From Brucella oryzae (lineage in GTDB: Bacteria; Pseudomonadota; Alphaproteobacteria; Rhizobiales; Rhizobiaceae), in the NCBI GenBank assembly GCA_012103035.1, contig JAAVLL010000001.1, positions 2,454,501 through 2,518,500 of the forward strand: DNA of 64,000 nt. The letters run 5' to 3'. The position numbers and the translations under genes are program-made. The notes below the pieces were generated by a model, which had not been told where the DNA came from, ran no database searches, and was given only the letters and a program-made list of their open reading frames with translations. This document shows positions 10,330-20,743 of this stretch, one piece after another (positions within the stretch are counted from its first letter, which is position 1; the number at the start of each line of letters is the position of its first letter).

Positions 10330-12201
10330 ATGACCATCCTTCGCATGAACCGCCGCCATTTTCTGGGGCTTTCGGGAAGTGCCACCATTGCGGCCTTCCT
10401 GCCGCCAAGTGCCATCGCCGACATATCGACGGGCAAGGCGCTGCACGGGCTATCGGCTTTCGGTGACCTGAAATATGGTCCCGATTTTCAGCATTTCGAC
10501 TATGCCAGCCCCGAAGCGCCGAAAGGCGGCACATTCAACTTTGCCCCTTCAACCTGGGTCTGGAACCAGAATACCGACACGTTCAACACGCTCAACACCT
10601 TCACCTTCAAGGGCGATGCGCCGCCGCGCATGGAACTGACCTTCGATACGCTGATGGCTTCGGCGCTGGACGAGCCAGATTCCGTCTACGGCCTGATTGC
10701 GGAAAGTGCGACGCTTTCCAAGGACCGGCGCACTGCACGTTCAAGCTTCGCAAGGAAGCGCGTTTCCACGACGGCTCCCCGATTGAGGCGAAGGACGTGG
10801 TGTTCACCTACACAACCATCAGGCAGAAGGGCCACCCGATCCTGCGCCAGTCGCTGGCCGGCGTGGAAAAGGTGGAAGCCACCGGCAAGCACGCGGTTCG
10901 CATGCGTTTCGTTGCGGGCCGCGGCCCCAACGCCATTCTCGATGCCGTGACCGTGCCGATCCTGTCGGAAAGCTGGTTCAAGGATCGTGATTTCGAAGCC
11001 ACGACCATGGAGCCGGTGCTGGGCTCCGGCGCCTATAAGGTCGGCAATTTTGCCGCCGGTCAGTTCATCGAATATGACCGTGTTGAAGATTATTGGGCGA
11101 AAGACCTGCCGGTGCAAAAGGCTTTAACCACTTCGACCGCATCCGTATCGAGTTTTTCCGCGACCGCCAGCCGCAATTCGAAGCTTTCAAGAAAGGCAGC
11201 ATCGATTACCGCGAGGAGAGCGTTTCCAAGAACTGGGCAACGGCCTATGATTTCCCTGCCATCCAGCAGGGAAAAGTCGTCAAGCGCACCTTTCCGAAGG
11301 AGAAACTTCCGCTGATGCAGGCGTGGGCCGTGAACCAGCGCCGCGAACGGTTTCGCGATCCCCGAGTACGCGAAGCCATCGCGCTCTGTTTCGACTTCGA
11401 ATGGACCAACAAGCATCTTTTCTACGATGTCTATGCCCGCTCGCAATCCTGCTTCAACGGATCGGATTTTCAGGCGAGCGGCATGCCGACGCCCGATGAA
11501 CTTAAAGTTCTTGAACGTTATCGCGGAAAACTGCCGGATGCGGTTTTCAGTGAAGCCGTGCTAATGCCGGTATCGGACGGAACAGGCCGCGACCGCGCGC
11601 AATTCGCGCAGGCCATCAAGCTGTTAGAAGAAGCGGGTTTCGAGCGCAAGAACGGCCAGTTCCACGACAAGGACGGATCGAAATTCGCGCTGGAGATTCT
11701 CTCCAATTCCGAAGCTTTCACCCGGATTTACAATCCCTTCGCGCAGAAACTGCGTGCCATCGGCATCGACGCCAGCCTGCGGCTTGTCGATGCAAGCCAG
11801 TATCAGGCGCGGCTGCAGGATTTCCAGTTCGACATGGTGGGCATGGCGCTGCAATTCAGCCCCACGCCGACGCAGGAATCGCTTGCCGGCATGTTCGGCT
11901 CCGATCAGCCAAAGTGCCAGGCAGCTACAATTTGCCGGGCACAAAAGATCCGTTGATCGATGCGCTGATTGCGGATATCGGCGAGGTTTCGACGCGCGAA
12001 GAACTCGTCGCCACGATGCGGGTGCTTGATCGGTACTTGCGTATCCGGCGCGACTGGATTCCAAATTGGACGACAGCGAATCATCTCGCGGCCTATTGGG
12101 ACCGGTTCGGTTTCAAGGAGCCGAAGCCTGATTACGGCTTCCCTGTCGAGACGTTGTGGTGGATTGATGAAGAAAAGGCAAAAGCTGTTGGCAAGCCATA
12201 A
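10330..12201 (+). CDS. yejA: Peptide ABC transporter substrate-binding protein, YejA-like (second copy, Tat signal)
   Basis: Second SBP_bac_5 binding protein, about 624 residues, 13 bp after the first copy. Its N-terminus MTILRMNRRHFLGLSGSATI carries a twin-arginine motif (NRRHFLG), so export by the Tat pathway is likely, unlike the Sec signal of the first copy. The mature protein shares landmarks with its neighbour (HFDYASPEAPKGGTFNF; LGSGAYKVGNFAAGQFIEY; ETLWWID), which points to an old duplication. Deletions lie near 10728, 11118 and 11915. The two proteins probably feed the same YejBEF translocator with different ligand ranges; that is inference. Confidence 0.9.
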
Positions 12202-12231
12202 AACAATGAATCTGCGGAGCAAACAGGGCTG

Positions 12232-13325
12232 ATGGGCGCTTATATTCTCCGCCGTCTGCTTCTGATGATCCCGACGATTTTCGGCATCATGGCTATTTCC
12301 TTCGCTGTGGTTCAGTTCGCCCCGGCGGTCCGGTCGAGCGTGTGATCGCGCAGCTTTCCGGCCAGGGCGGCGACGCCCTCGACCGCCTTTCGGGCGGTGG
12401 TGGTGATTTCGGGCAAAGTGCCGTCGATAGCGGCTCGGTCAATTCCAAATATCGCGGCGCGCAGGGGTTGGACCCGCAATTCATCGCCGATCTGGAAAAG
12501 CAGTTCGGTTTCGACAAGCCGCCGCTGGAACGTTTCGGCCAGATGCTGTGGAATTATATGCGCTTCGATTTCGGCCGCAGCTATTTCCGCGACATCAGCG
12601 TGATCGACCTCATCAAGGAAAAATGCCGGTTTCGATCTCGCTCGGGCTTTGGCTGACTTTTCTGTCTTACATGATCTCGATTCCACTCGGCATTCGCAAG
12701 GCGATCAAGGACGGTTCACGCTTCGACACCTGGACCAGCGGCGTCATCATCGTCGGCTATGCCATTCCGAGCTTCCTGTTTGCGATCCTTTTGATCGTGC
12801 TGTTCGCAGGCGGTTCCTTCTTCGACTGGTTCCGCTGCGCGGCCTCACCTCGCCCGATTTTGCGCAAATGACGTGGTTCGAGAAGATCAAGGATTATCTC
12901 TGGCATATGGTTCTGCCAGTGACAGCACTCGTACTTTCCGCCTTCGCAACGACGACGTTGTTGACCAAGAATTCGTTTCTGGAAGAAATTCGCAAGCAAT
13001 ATGTGACCACGGCCCGCGCCAAGGATTGACCGAGAATCAGGTTCTCTATCGTCACGTCTTCCGCAATGCGATGCTGATTGTGATCGCCGGTTTTCCCGGC
13101 GCCTTCATCTCGGCTTTCTTCACCGGATCGCTTCTGATCGAAACCATCTTCTCGCTCGACGGGCTTGGCCTGCTGGGCTACCAGTCGGTCATCAACCGCG
13201 ATTATCCGGTGGTCTTCGCCAATCTCTTCATTTTCTCCCTGATCGGCCTTTTGGTCGGCCTTTTATCCGATCTCACCTATACATGGATCGATCCGCGCAT
13301 CGACTTTGACCGGAGGGACGTGTGA
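12232..13325 (+). CDS. yejB: Peptide ABC transporter permease YejB
   Basis: Inner-membrane permease of the BPD_transp_1 family, about 365 residues. [20 protein letters not shown] is the typical first transmembrane helix. The later membrane segments include [15 protein letters not shown] and [20 protein letters not shown]. The EAA loop reads [20 protein letters not shown] and is followed by the conserved [14 protein letters not shown]. Four deletions (near 12320, 12622, 12833 and 13022) break the frame; adding them gives 366 codons. The stop overlaps the yejE start (TGATG), so the two are translationally coupled. Confidence 0.9.
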
Positions 13326-14460
13326 TGACCGACACCACGCTTCCCCTGCCGCGCAACCGGTAAAGCGCCCATGGCTGTCGCCCTCAACAAGCGCCGCTGG
13401 CAGAACTTCAAGGCCAACAAGCGCGGTTACTGGTCGCTGTGGCTTTTCCTGTTCCTGCTCATCGCAGCACTTTGCGCCGAATTCATCGCCAATGACCGGC
13501 CCATCCTCGTTTCCTACAAGGGCGAGCTGCTGATGCCAGTTTTTGTCGATTATCCGGAAGAAAAATTCGGTGGTTTTATGCCGTCACCGATTACCGCGAT
13601 CCGATCATACAGGAAGAGATCGCCAATAATGGCTGGGCTATCTGGCCGCCGATCCGCTATTCCTACAACACCGTGAACAACGAGATACCCGAGGCCGCGC
13701 CATCGAAGCCGTTCTGGCTCTATTCGGCGGAAGAACGCTGCCAGCGTTATCCGCAGGGTGTGAGCGATCCCAATTGCCGCTTCGGCAATTTCAATCTGCT
13801 CGGCACCGACGATCAGGCGCGCGATGTCTTTGCGCGTGCTCTCTACGGCTTCCGTATTTCGGTGCTGTTCGGCCTGATTCTCACCTTCTTCTCGGCCATT
13901 ATCGGCGTGACGGCAGGCGCGGTTCAGGGCTATTTCGGCGGCTGGGTCGATCTTCTGTTCCAGCGCTTCATCGAAATCTGGTCCTCAATCCCGGTTCTCT
14001 ACCTGTTGCTGATTATCGCGGCGATATTGCCGCCCGGCTTCTGGGTGCTTCTGGGCATCATGCTGTTATTCTCATGGGTGGCTTTCGTCGGCGTCGTGCG
14101 CGCGGAATTTTGCGAGCGCGAAACTTCGAATATGTGAATGCGGCGCGTGCGCTCGGCGTGAAGAATGGCACCATCATGTGGCGGCACCTGTTGCCCAATG
14201 CCATGGTCGCGACACTTACCTTCCTGCCCTTCATCCTGAACGGCTCGATCACCACGCTCACCTCGCTCGACTTCCTCGGTTTCGGTCTGCCGCCCGGATC
14301 GGCTTCGCTCGGCGAACTGCTCGCCCAGGGCAAGAACAACCTGCAGGCGCCATGGCTCGGCATCACAGGCTTCGCAGTCATCTCGCTGATGCTGTCGCTT
14401 CTGATCTTTATCGGTGAGGCAACGCGCGATGCCTTCGATCCGCGAAAGGCATTTCAATGA
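13325..14460 (+). CDS. yejE: Peptide ABC transporter permease YejE
   Basis: Second permease of the importer, about 379 residues. After a cytoplasmic start ([20 protein letters not shown]) there is a transmembrane helix (LWLFLFLLIAALCAEFIA), a periplasmic region with two Cys (ERCQRYPQGVSDPNCRFGN), then LLGTDDQARDVFARALYGFR and the membrane core. The EAA loop is RARNFEYVNAARALGVKNGT. Deletions lie near 13360, 13380, 13577 and 14112. The ATG at 13325 overlaps the yejB stop, and its own stop overlaps the yejF start. Confidence 0.9.
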
Positions 14461-16104
14461 GCGGCGGACCGATGAACCAATTGGGGAATAAAGCCCTGCT
14501 GTCCGTCCGCGACCTGTCCGTGGCATTCCGCCAGAATGGCGAAGAACGCATCTCGGTCGACCGCATTTCCTTCGACATTGCCGAAGGCGAAACGGTAGCG
14601 CTCGTCGGCGATCGGGATCGGGCAAATCCGTCTCGGCGCTATCCATCCTCAAGCTGCTGCCCTATCCGTCCGCAAGCCATCCTTCCGGGGAAATTCTTTT
14701 CAACGGCAAGGACCTCATGAAGGCTTCGGAGCCGGAACTGCGCCATGTGCGCGGCAACGACATTACGATGATCTTTCAGGAGCCGATGACATCGCTCAAT
14801 CCGCTGCATAGCGTGGAGCGGCAGATCGGTGAAATCCTGAAAATGCATCAGGGCATGGGCGAGCAAGCGGCACGCGCGCGGACGCTGGAACTTTGAACGA
14901 AGTCGGCATTCGTGACCCGGAAAAGCGCTTATCGGCGTTCCCGCACCAGCTTTCCGGCGGACAGCGCCAGCGCGTCATGATCGCCATGGCGCTTGCCAAC
15001 AAGCCGAAACTGCTGATTGCCGACAGCCGACCACCGCGCTCGACGTCACCGTGCAGGCGCAAATCCTGAAGCTGCTGGCCGAGCTTAAAGCCGCACAGGG
15101 CATGTCGATGCTCTTCATCACCCACGACCTCGGCATTGTGCGCAAGATCGCCGACAAGGTCTGCGTGATGAGCAAGGGCAAGATCGTCGAGGCTGGGCCA
15201 ACCAGGAAATCTTCGACAATCCACAGCACCCTTATACCAAGCACTTGCTTGCAGCCGAACCGAAGGGTGAGCCGCCCGCAGCCGATCCCGCAGCCAAGAC
15301 GGTGATGGAAGGCAAGGATATCCGCGTCTGGTTCCCGATCAAAAAGGCTTCATGCGCAAGACCGTGGACCATGTGAAGGCGGTGGATGGCATCGACGTAA
15401 ACTTACGTGCCGGCCAGACGCTCGGCGTCGTCGGCGAATCAGGTTCCGGCAAGACGACGCTTGGCCTGGCACTTTCGCGCATGATCTCATCCAAGGGCGA
15501 GATCAGGTTCGATGGGCGCGACATTGCCAAGTTCAGCTTCAAGGATATGCGCCCGCTGCGCCGCGAGATGCAGATCGTCTTTCAGGACCCGTTCGGCTCG
15601 CTTTCCCCGCGCATGACCATCGCGGACATCATCGCCGAGGGGCTTCTGGTGCATGAGCCGAAACTGTCGGCAGACGATCGCGATGCGCGTGTCGTTGCCG
15701 CACTCAACGAGGTCAATCTCGACCCGGAAAGCCGCTTCCGCTATCCGCATGAATTTTCCGGTGGTCAACGCCAGCGCATCGCCATTGCACGCGCCATGGT
15801 GCTGAACCCGAAATTCGTCATGCTGGACGAACCGACCTCCGCGCTCGACATGAGTGTCCAGGCGCAGGTGGTCGATCTGTTACGCGCATTGCAGAAGAAG
15901 CATGATCTCGCCTATCTTTTCATAAGCCACGATCTGAAAGTAGTGCGGGCACTGGCAAATGACGTGCTGGTGATGCGCAACGGCAAGGCGGTCGAATATG
16001 GCGCGGCGAAGGAAGTCTTCGCCAACCCGCAGACCGACTACACCAAGGCGTTGATGGCGGCAGCCTTCCATATGGAGGCAACGGAGGGAGGTATAAGACA
16101 ATGA
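14457..16104 (+). CDS. yejF: Peptide ABC transporter ATP-binding protein YejF (two ATPase domains)
   Basis: Fused double ATPase that powers YejBE, about 550 residues. Domain 1 has a damaged Walker A (deletion near 14614; GESGSGKS when repaired), signature [20 protein letters not shown] and Walker B LLIADEPTTALD. Domain 2 has Walker [18 protein letters not shown], signature [17 protein letters not shown] and Walker [19 protein letters not shown]. Further deletions lie near 14893, 15027, 15201 and 15340. Start and stop both overlap neighbours by ATGA, which ties it into one operon from yejA to ghrA. Confidence 0.92.
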
Positions 16105-17057
16105 GTGGAACCAAGGGCAATATCCTTCTGGCGATCACCGACTGGGACCCGGAAATCTGGCTGAAGACATTTCTGGATCACGCGCCGGATCGTCCGGTGG
16201 TGACAAATCGAACGGAAAACGATCCTTCCATCCAATATGCGCTCGTCTGGAAGCAGAAGCCGGGCTCGCTTGAGAACCTGCCCAATCTGAAGGTCATCTT
16301 CTCGCTGGGCGCAGGCGTCGATCACGTCTTCCGCGATGATCGGATTCCCAATGTGCCACTAGTGCGCATCATTTCCGACGATCTCACCATGCGCATGACG
16401 GAATATGTCGTCTGGCAGGTGCTGGATCATCACCGCCTCGGACAGCGTTATCGCAAGCAGCAGCAGAATCATGTCTGGCACGAAGATCGTCGCCAGCCCG
16501 CCGCGCATGAAGTGACAGTCGGCATTATGGGCCTCGGCGTTCTGGGACGCGATGCAGCGGAAAAGCTGAAGTTGCTCGGCTTCAATGTCACCGGCTGGAG
16601 CCGTCGTCCACAAGAGATCGATGGTGTGCAGACCTATCACAGCAAGGACGGCTTTGGGAAATTCCTCAAGACTGCCGACATCTTCGTCTGTCTGCTGCCG
16701 CTGACGCCCGACACAAAGGGCATCCTCTCCATGTCGATGTTCGCGCAATTGAAGAGCGACGGGCCGCTCGGCGCGCCGGTGCTGATCAATGCCGGACGCG
16801 GCGGTCTGCAGAACGAAGCGGATATTCTGGCCGCGCTCGATCGCGGGCTTCTTTCGGCAGCTTCGCTCGACGTGTTCACGCAGGAACCGTTACCGACCAG
16901 CAGCCCTCTCTGGGATCATCCGCGCGTGACGATCACTCCGCACGCGGCGGCAAGCTCATCGGCAACCGCTCTTGTGCCGCAGATCATCCGGCAGATTGAA
17001 GCCTTCGAGCGCGACGGAACGCTGGAGCATGTCGTGGATCGCAATACGCAGTATTAA
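16101..17057 (+). CDS. ghrA: Glyoxylate/hydroxypyruvate reductase A
   Basis: Intact 318-residue D-isomer-specific 2-hydroxyacid dehydrogenase, GhrA type. NAD(P) binding is by VGIMGLGVLGRDAAEKLKLL (GxGxxG-like), the substrate-loop Arg is in LINAGRGGLQNEADI, and Glu/His of the catalytic set are in DVFTQEPLP and ITPHAAASS. It reduces glyoxylate or hydroxypyruvate in the cytoplasm. The start overlaps the yejF stop (ATGA), so it ends the transporter operon, an association without an obvious metabolic reason. Its TAA stop overlaps the stop of the convergent gene at a shared TTAA. Confidence 0.92.
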   Translation: MSGTKGNILLAITDWDPEIWLKTFLDHAPDRPVVTNRTENDPSIQYALVWKQKPGSLENLPNLKVIFSLGAGVDHVFRDDRIPNVPLVRIISDDLTMRMTEYVVWQVLDHHRLGQRYRKQQQNHVWHEDRRQPAAHEVTVGIMGLGVLGRDAAEKLKLLGFNVTGWSRRPQEIDGVQTYHSKDGFGKFLKTADIFVCLLPLTPDTKGILSMSMFAQLKSDGPLGAPVLINAGRGGLQNEADILAALDRGLLSAASLDVFTQEPLPTSSPLWDHPRVTITPHAAASSSATALVPQIIRQIEAFERDGTLEHVVDRNTQY

Positions 17058-17466
17058 GCAGCAATCCCAATCGTCCCATCCTCACCGACCATCACCCGAT
17101 GGCCGGTGAGTTGCTGAGCCTCCCGGTCGAGTTCAATAGCGATAGGCACATCATGCCCCATTTCGCGAGCCACGATGAGGCCAAGGAGCAGGATCGCATC
17201 CGGCTCATGCAGGACGATGGCTGCAGGCGCATGACCGCTATGGACAAGCTCCAGAAGCACCGCTGCTGCCGATGACGACCCGATAGTTCCGGGCAGGCAC
17301 AGAACCCGCCCGGCAATGCTTTGCCCGTGTTCCGGGTGACGTACATCGGCAATGCGCCCGCTTTTCGGATCGACACCGCCCCAGAAGCTGATCGGCGCAG
17401 AGAGACCAATGCCTCAGCATCGGCCTCCTTGCCTGCAACGAGTACGGAACTTTCCCCAATGCTCAT
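17054..17466 (-). CDS. Aconitase X small (swivelling) subunit
   Basis: DUF126-type domain, about 137 residues after one repair near 17397. It shows the family's glycine/serine loop in AGRVLCLPGTIGSSSAAAVL followed by LELVHSGHAPAAIVLHEPDA. The start ATG at 17466 overlaps the stop of the upstream large-subunit gene by ATGA, so the pair is translationally coupled, as expected for a two-subunit aconitase X. Characterised bacterial aconitase X enzymes dehydrate cis-3-hydroxy-L-proline; archaeal ones act on mevalonate 5-phosphate. No proline-catabolism gene is nearby, so the substrate is open. The stop overlaps that of ghrA. Confidence 0.85.
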
Positions 17467-18715
17467 GCCGCCTGTCTCCCGAAAACCGGCCTGCCCGCGA
17501 CAGCGCTTTCCACGCACTCTTCCAGCGAGCCGTAAAGCACGCCATAGCCGGTATTACCGGGCGCATAATGCGCGAACTTTCCGGAATTGGTCATCAGGAC
17601 GGCATCACCCTTGAGCGGCAAAATGGGTGTAACGACCACGCATGTGTCGGCGACAATGACGACGCCTGCTTTTCAAGCGCCTGCCTGCGCCCGTCTTTCT
17701 CCAGCTCAACCAGTGCATGACGGCCGGTGCAGGCATAAAGCGGCACTGCGAGCTGGCGCTCCCTATGGCTCGCTCCAGACGGTCGAATTCCGCTATCGAA
17801 AGATGCGGACTGCCAATGGCAACAGCATCGATATGATCCGCTCGCTCGACTGTCGAAAGACGCTTGCGCGTCGCCTCGATCATTTCCGCGTGACGCGGAT
17901 GACGCCTTCCGGCTTCTGGTGCTGCAAAGCTGTTTCAAGGTCGGGTGCCTCGGGCGTCACGCCCGCAATATGGAATAATCCGACTGCACCCACCGATGCC
18001 GAGGCCGCACCGAAAGCCTTGAGGTCGTCTTCATCGGGATGGACAGGACTGCCCGCAACGACACCAATATTCGTACCAACGCTGCGACCGAAGAGATTCC
18101 CGAGAATAGGCCAGGCGACTTCCGAAGACAGGAACGCCCGGTCCAACCCTGAAATATCGATCACCACGGTGGCGCGACGATTTTCGCTGCGATGCAGGCC
18201 ATAATCAGGGGCGCGTCCAGCAATGGCGCAGGCGATATCCAGAAAATCGCCATAGCGATTGGTGCGTGCGCCCAGAACCGAATTGCAGAACACGACCGCA
18301 TTGGATTCGCCCCATGCGACATCGGTTCCTTTTCTGGCCTGTGTCCCGCCTGATAAGGCGCGCAGGTCCAGGTCGACTCGCAGCCGAGCTTGATGTAGGC
18401 GCGCATCATGCGCCTAGCCATATCCGCCTCGTGAGCCGGCAAAAGATTATGCGAACAGCCGGTCAGATCGATAGAACCGACATTGAGCGTGGCGCGCACC
18501 TTGACCTTTGCGCCGCCCCTACAAGCTTCTCAGCAAAAGCGTTCCGCTATCGCCGTGATAAAGCGCGCCGTCGATATGCGCCGATGCGACAGGGATAAGA
18601 CGCGGCGCACCCATCAGTCTCGCAGTGTCGGCCACGATGCGCATCGCCATCGCAGCGCCTTCCCCTGATTGCCGGCGGCTATCGACCGCTCTTCATCGGT
18701 TAATGCCAGTGCCAT
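17463..18715 (-). CDS. Aconitase X catalytic (large) subunit
   Basis: DUF521-type protein. Seven single-base deletions (near 18650, 18535, 18528, 18325, 17885, 17760 and 17672) scatter it over all frames; restoring them gives exactly 420 codons. Family landmarks are SAHIDGALYHGDSGTLFAEK, STWTCAPYQAGHRPEKG, ESNAVVFCNSVLGARTNRYG, DIACAIAGRAPDYGLH, PVHPDEDDLKAFGAASAS and the end TNSGKFAHYAPGNTGYGV. The protein is a hydro-lyase related to aconitase. Start ATG at 18715 follows the moeB stop by 2 bp, so moeB and both aconitase X genes form one unit. The call is secure at family level; substrate is unknown. Confidence 0.87.
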
Positions 18716-18717
18716 AT

Positions 18718-19500
18718 TCAGCCCTTCTTGCGCGCCTTGTAGCGAATTGTTTCGAAGCGGACATTGAGCGCGTTATAGAGCAGCAGACGACCGACCAGCG
18801 GCTCGCCGATGCCGGTGATGAGCTTGATGACCTCCATCGCCTGCAGACTGCCGATCACACCCGGCAGGACGCCAAGCACACCGGCCTCAGCGCAGGTTGG
18901 CACAGTTCCGGGCGGCGGCGCTTCCGGAAAGAGATCGCGAAAGGACGGATTCTGTGTGCCATCCGGCCCGGTCGTATAGGGCATCAGCACGGTGACCGTG
19001 CCGTCGAAACGGCCCATCGCGCCAGCCACCAACGGGCGCCCAACTTTCGCGGCGGCATCGGCCAGAACATAGCGTGTGGCAAAATTGTCAGAACCATCCA
19101 CCAGGACATCATAATTGCCGATCAACGCTTCAACGTTGTCGACATCCAGGCGAAGCTGGTGTCCTTCCACCTTCACATGCGGGTTAATGCGGGCAATGGT
19201 GGCAAGCGCGCTTTCCACCTTTGGCTTACCCACGCTTTCTGTGTCGTGAATGACCTGCCGCTGCAGATTCGACAGTGAAACCGTGTCGTCATCGACGATA
19301 CCGAGCGTGCCGACACCGACAGCCGCCAGATATTGCAGCACAGGCGCGCCAAGACCACCTGCGCCGACGATCAGCACACGGGCAGCCTTCAGCTTCTGCT
19401 GGCCCGGACCGCCGATTTCCGGCAGCACGATATGACGCGCATAGCGTTCAAGTTCTTCGGACGAAAATGGTCTGGATGGTGCATTCATACCCACAAACAT
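18718..19500 (-). CDS. moeB: MoeB/ThiF-type adenylyltransferase
   Basis: Intact 260-residue E1-like enzyme that adenylates the C-terminal Gly-Gly of a small sulfur carrier such as MoaD. The nucleotide-binding loop is VLIVGAGGLGAPVLQYLAA. The substrate Arg set is in SNLQRQVIH, the Asp in VDGSDNFATRYVLAD, and the C-terminal part has TCAEAGVLGVLPGVIGSLQA. No C-terminal rhodanese domain is present. MFVGMNAPSRPFSSEELERY gives the start; the Met at 19488 is an alternative. It is followed 2 bp later by the aconitase X pair and preceded by recF, 71 bp upstream. Confidence 0.9.
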   Translation of the reverse strand: MFVGMNAPSRPFSSEELERYARHIVLPEIGGPGQQKLKAARVLIVGAGGLGAPVLQYLAAVGVGTLGIVDDDTVSLSNLQRQVIHDTESVGKPKVESALATIARINPHVKVEGHQLRLDVDNVEALIGNYDVLVDGSDNFATRYVLADAAAKVGRPLVAGAMGRFDGTVTVLMPYTTGPDGTQNPSFRDLFPEAPPPGTVPTCAEAGVLGVLPGVIGSLQAMEVIKLITGIGEPLVGRLLLYNALNVRFETIRYKARKKG

Positions 19501-19571
19501 ATGCCTCTCCCAAAGCGCTGTCAGCGGATATTTTGCCTCATGGTACGATCTTTCGAATGAAACCTGTCAGA

Positions 19572-20731
19572 TCAGGCGTCGGACAGTCTGGTGAGATGAC
19601 CGGCTGAGACGTTGAAGAATTGCGCTTCCCCTTCAAGGGCTTCAAAAGCGCGCGATCCGTGCCGGTCATGAAAGCCTGCCCGCCGAGCTCATCAAGGATA
19701 CCGAAGAGCGCGGCGCGGCGTCCCGTATCGAGATGGGCGGCGATTTCATCAAGCAGGAGTATCGGAGCCATGCCGGAAAGCTCTGCCGTCAGTCGCGCAT
19801 GGGCAAGCACCAGACCGATCAGCAACGCCTTTTGTTCACCTGTGGAACAAAGCGCGGCTGGCATGGCCTTGGGGCGATGCTGGACGATCAGGTCAGTGCG
19901 ATGCGGGCCGTCGAGTGTGCGGCCTGCCGCCCGGTCTCGCGCGCGGCCATCGCGCAGGGTACGGCGGAAATCCTCTTCGAGATCAAGCGCTGCCTCGACA
20001 TTGATTCTCTGCTCCAGCGCCCCTTCCAGAAAGCAATCGGCCTTTGGAAACGGTCCTTCGGTGGGCAGCCGTTCGATCATGGCTGCGATCAGGCGCATGG
20101 CTTCGGCACGGGCAGCGGCGATGGCCGTGCCCAGTTCCGCCATCTGGCTTTCGATTGCATCCAGCCATTGATCGTCATTATTGCCATCGTTCAGCAAGCG
20201 GTTGCGGCTGCGCATCGCTTTTCATAATCGAGCACGCGCTTGCCGTGGGCAGTATCGATGGCAAGCACCATACGGTCGAGAAAACGCCGGCGATCAGAAG
20301 CACCTCCGGTGAAAAGCCCATCCATCGACGGTACCACCCAGAGAATGCGCGCATAATCAAGCATATCGTCGCCGGAGGCCGCAATACCGTTGATGCGCAC
20401 CTTGCGCCCGCCTTCGCCACCGCCTGCGGTGCCGGTCCCGATTTCAGCTTCACCATAGATCATGCAGTCGAGCGCGGCGTGGATCGCAAAACCGTCGAGC
20501 GAACTGGTGCGGGCAACATCGTCATAGGCGGCGCGACGCAGGCCGCGCCCCGGCGACAGAAAGGAAATTGCTTCGATCAGATTGGTCTTGCCGGAGCCGT
20601 TTTCGCCAGTCAGCACCACGTGGCCGGGGCCAAGCGGCAGCGACAGTTCCGCATAGTTGCGGAAATTCACAAGCAAGCCGCCGGATCGAAACACGATCCG
20701 GGCGGCTTTGATTAGGCTCAGGCGTATTCAC
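19572..20731 (-). CDS. recF: DNA replication/repair protein RecF
   Basis: SMC-like ATPase that acts with RecO and RecR at single-strand gaps. The N-terminus has FRNYAELSLPLGPGHVVLTG followed by the Walker A ENGSGKTNLIEAI. The C-terminal signature is LCSTGEQKALLIGLVLAHAR with Walker B ILLLDEIAAHLD. There is a two-base shift near 20665 (just before VNFRNY), and single deletions near 20212 and 19637; restored, it has 388 codons and ends VSAGHLTRLSDA. The start is taken as GTG at 20731 (MNTPEPNQSRPDRVSIRRL), which is not certain. It follows dnaN by 12 bp. Confidence 0.9.
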
Positions 20732-20743
20732 TTTTCTCGTTCT

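Noticed and set aside
17463-18715. Treating the aconitase X large gene as a decayed pseudogene
   Set aside because: All seven breaks are one-base deletions and restore 420 codons with intact motifs; the indel rate is in line with essential genes in the same window.
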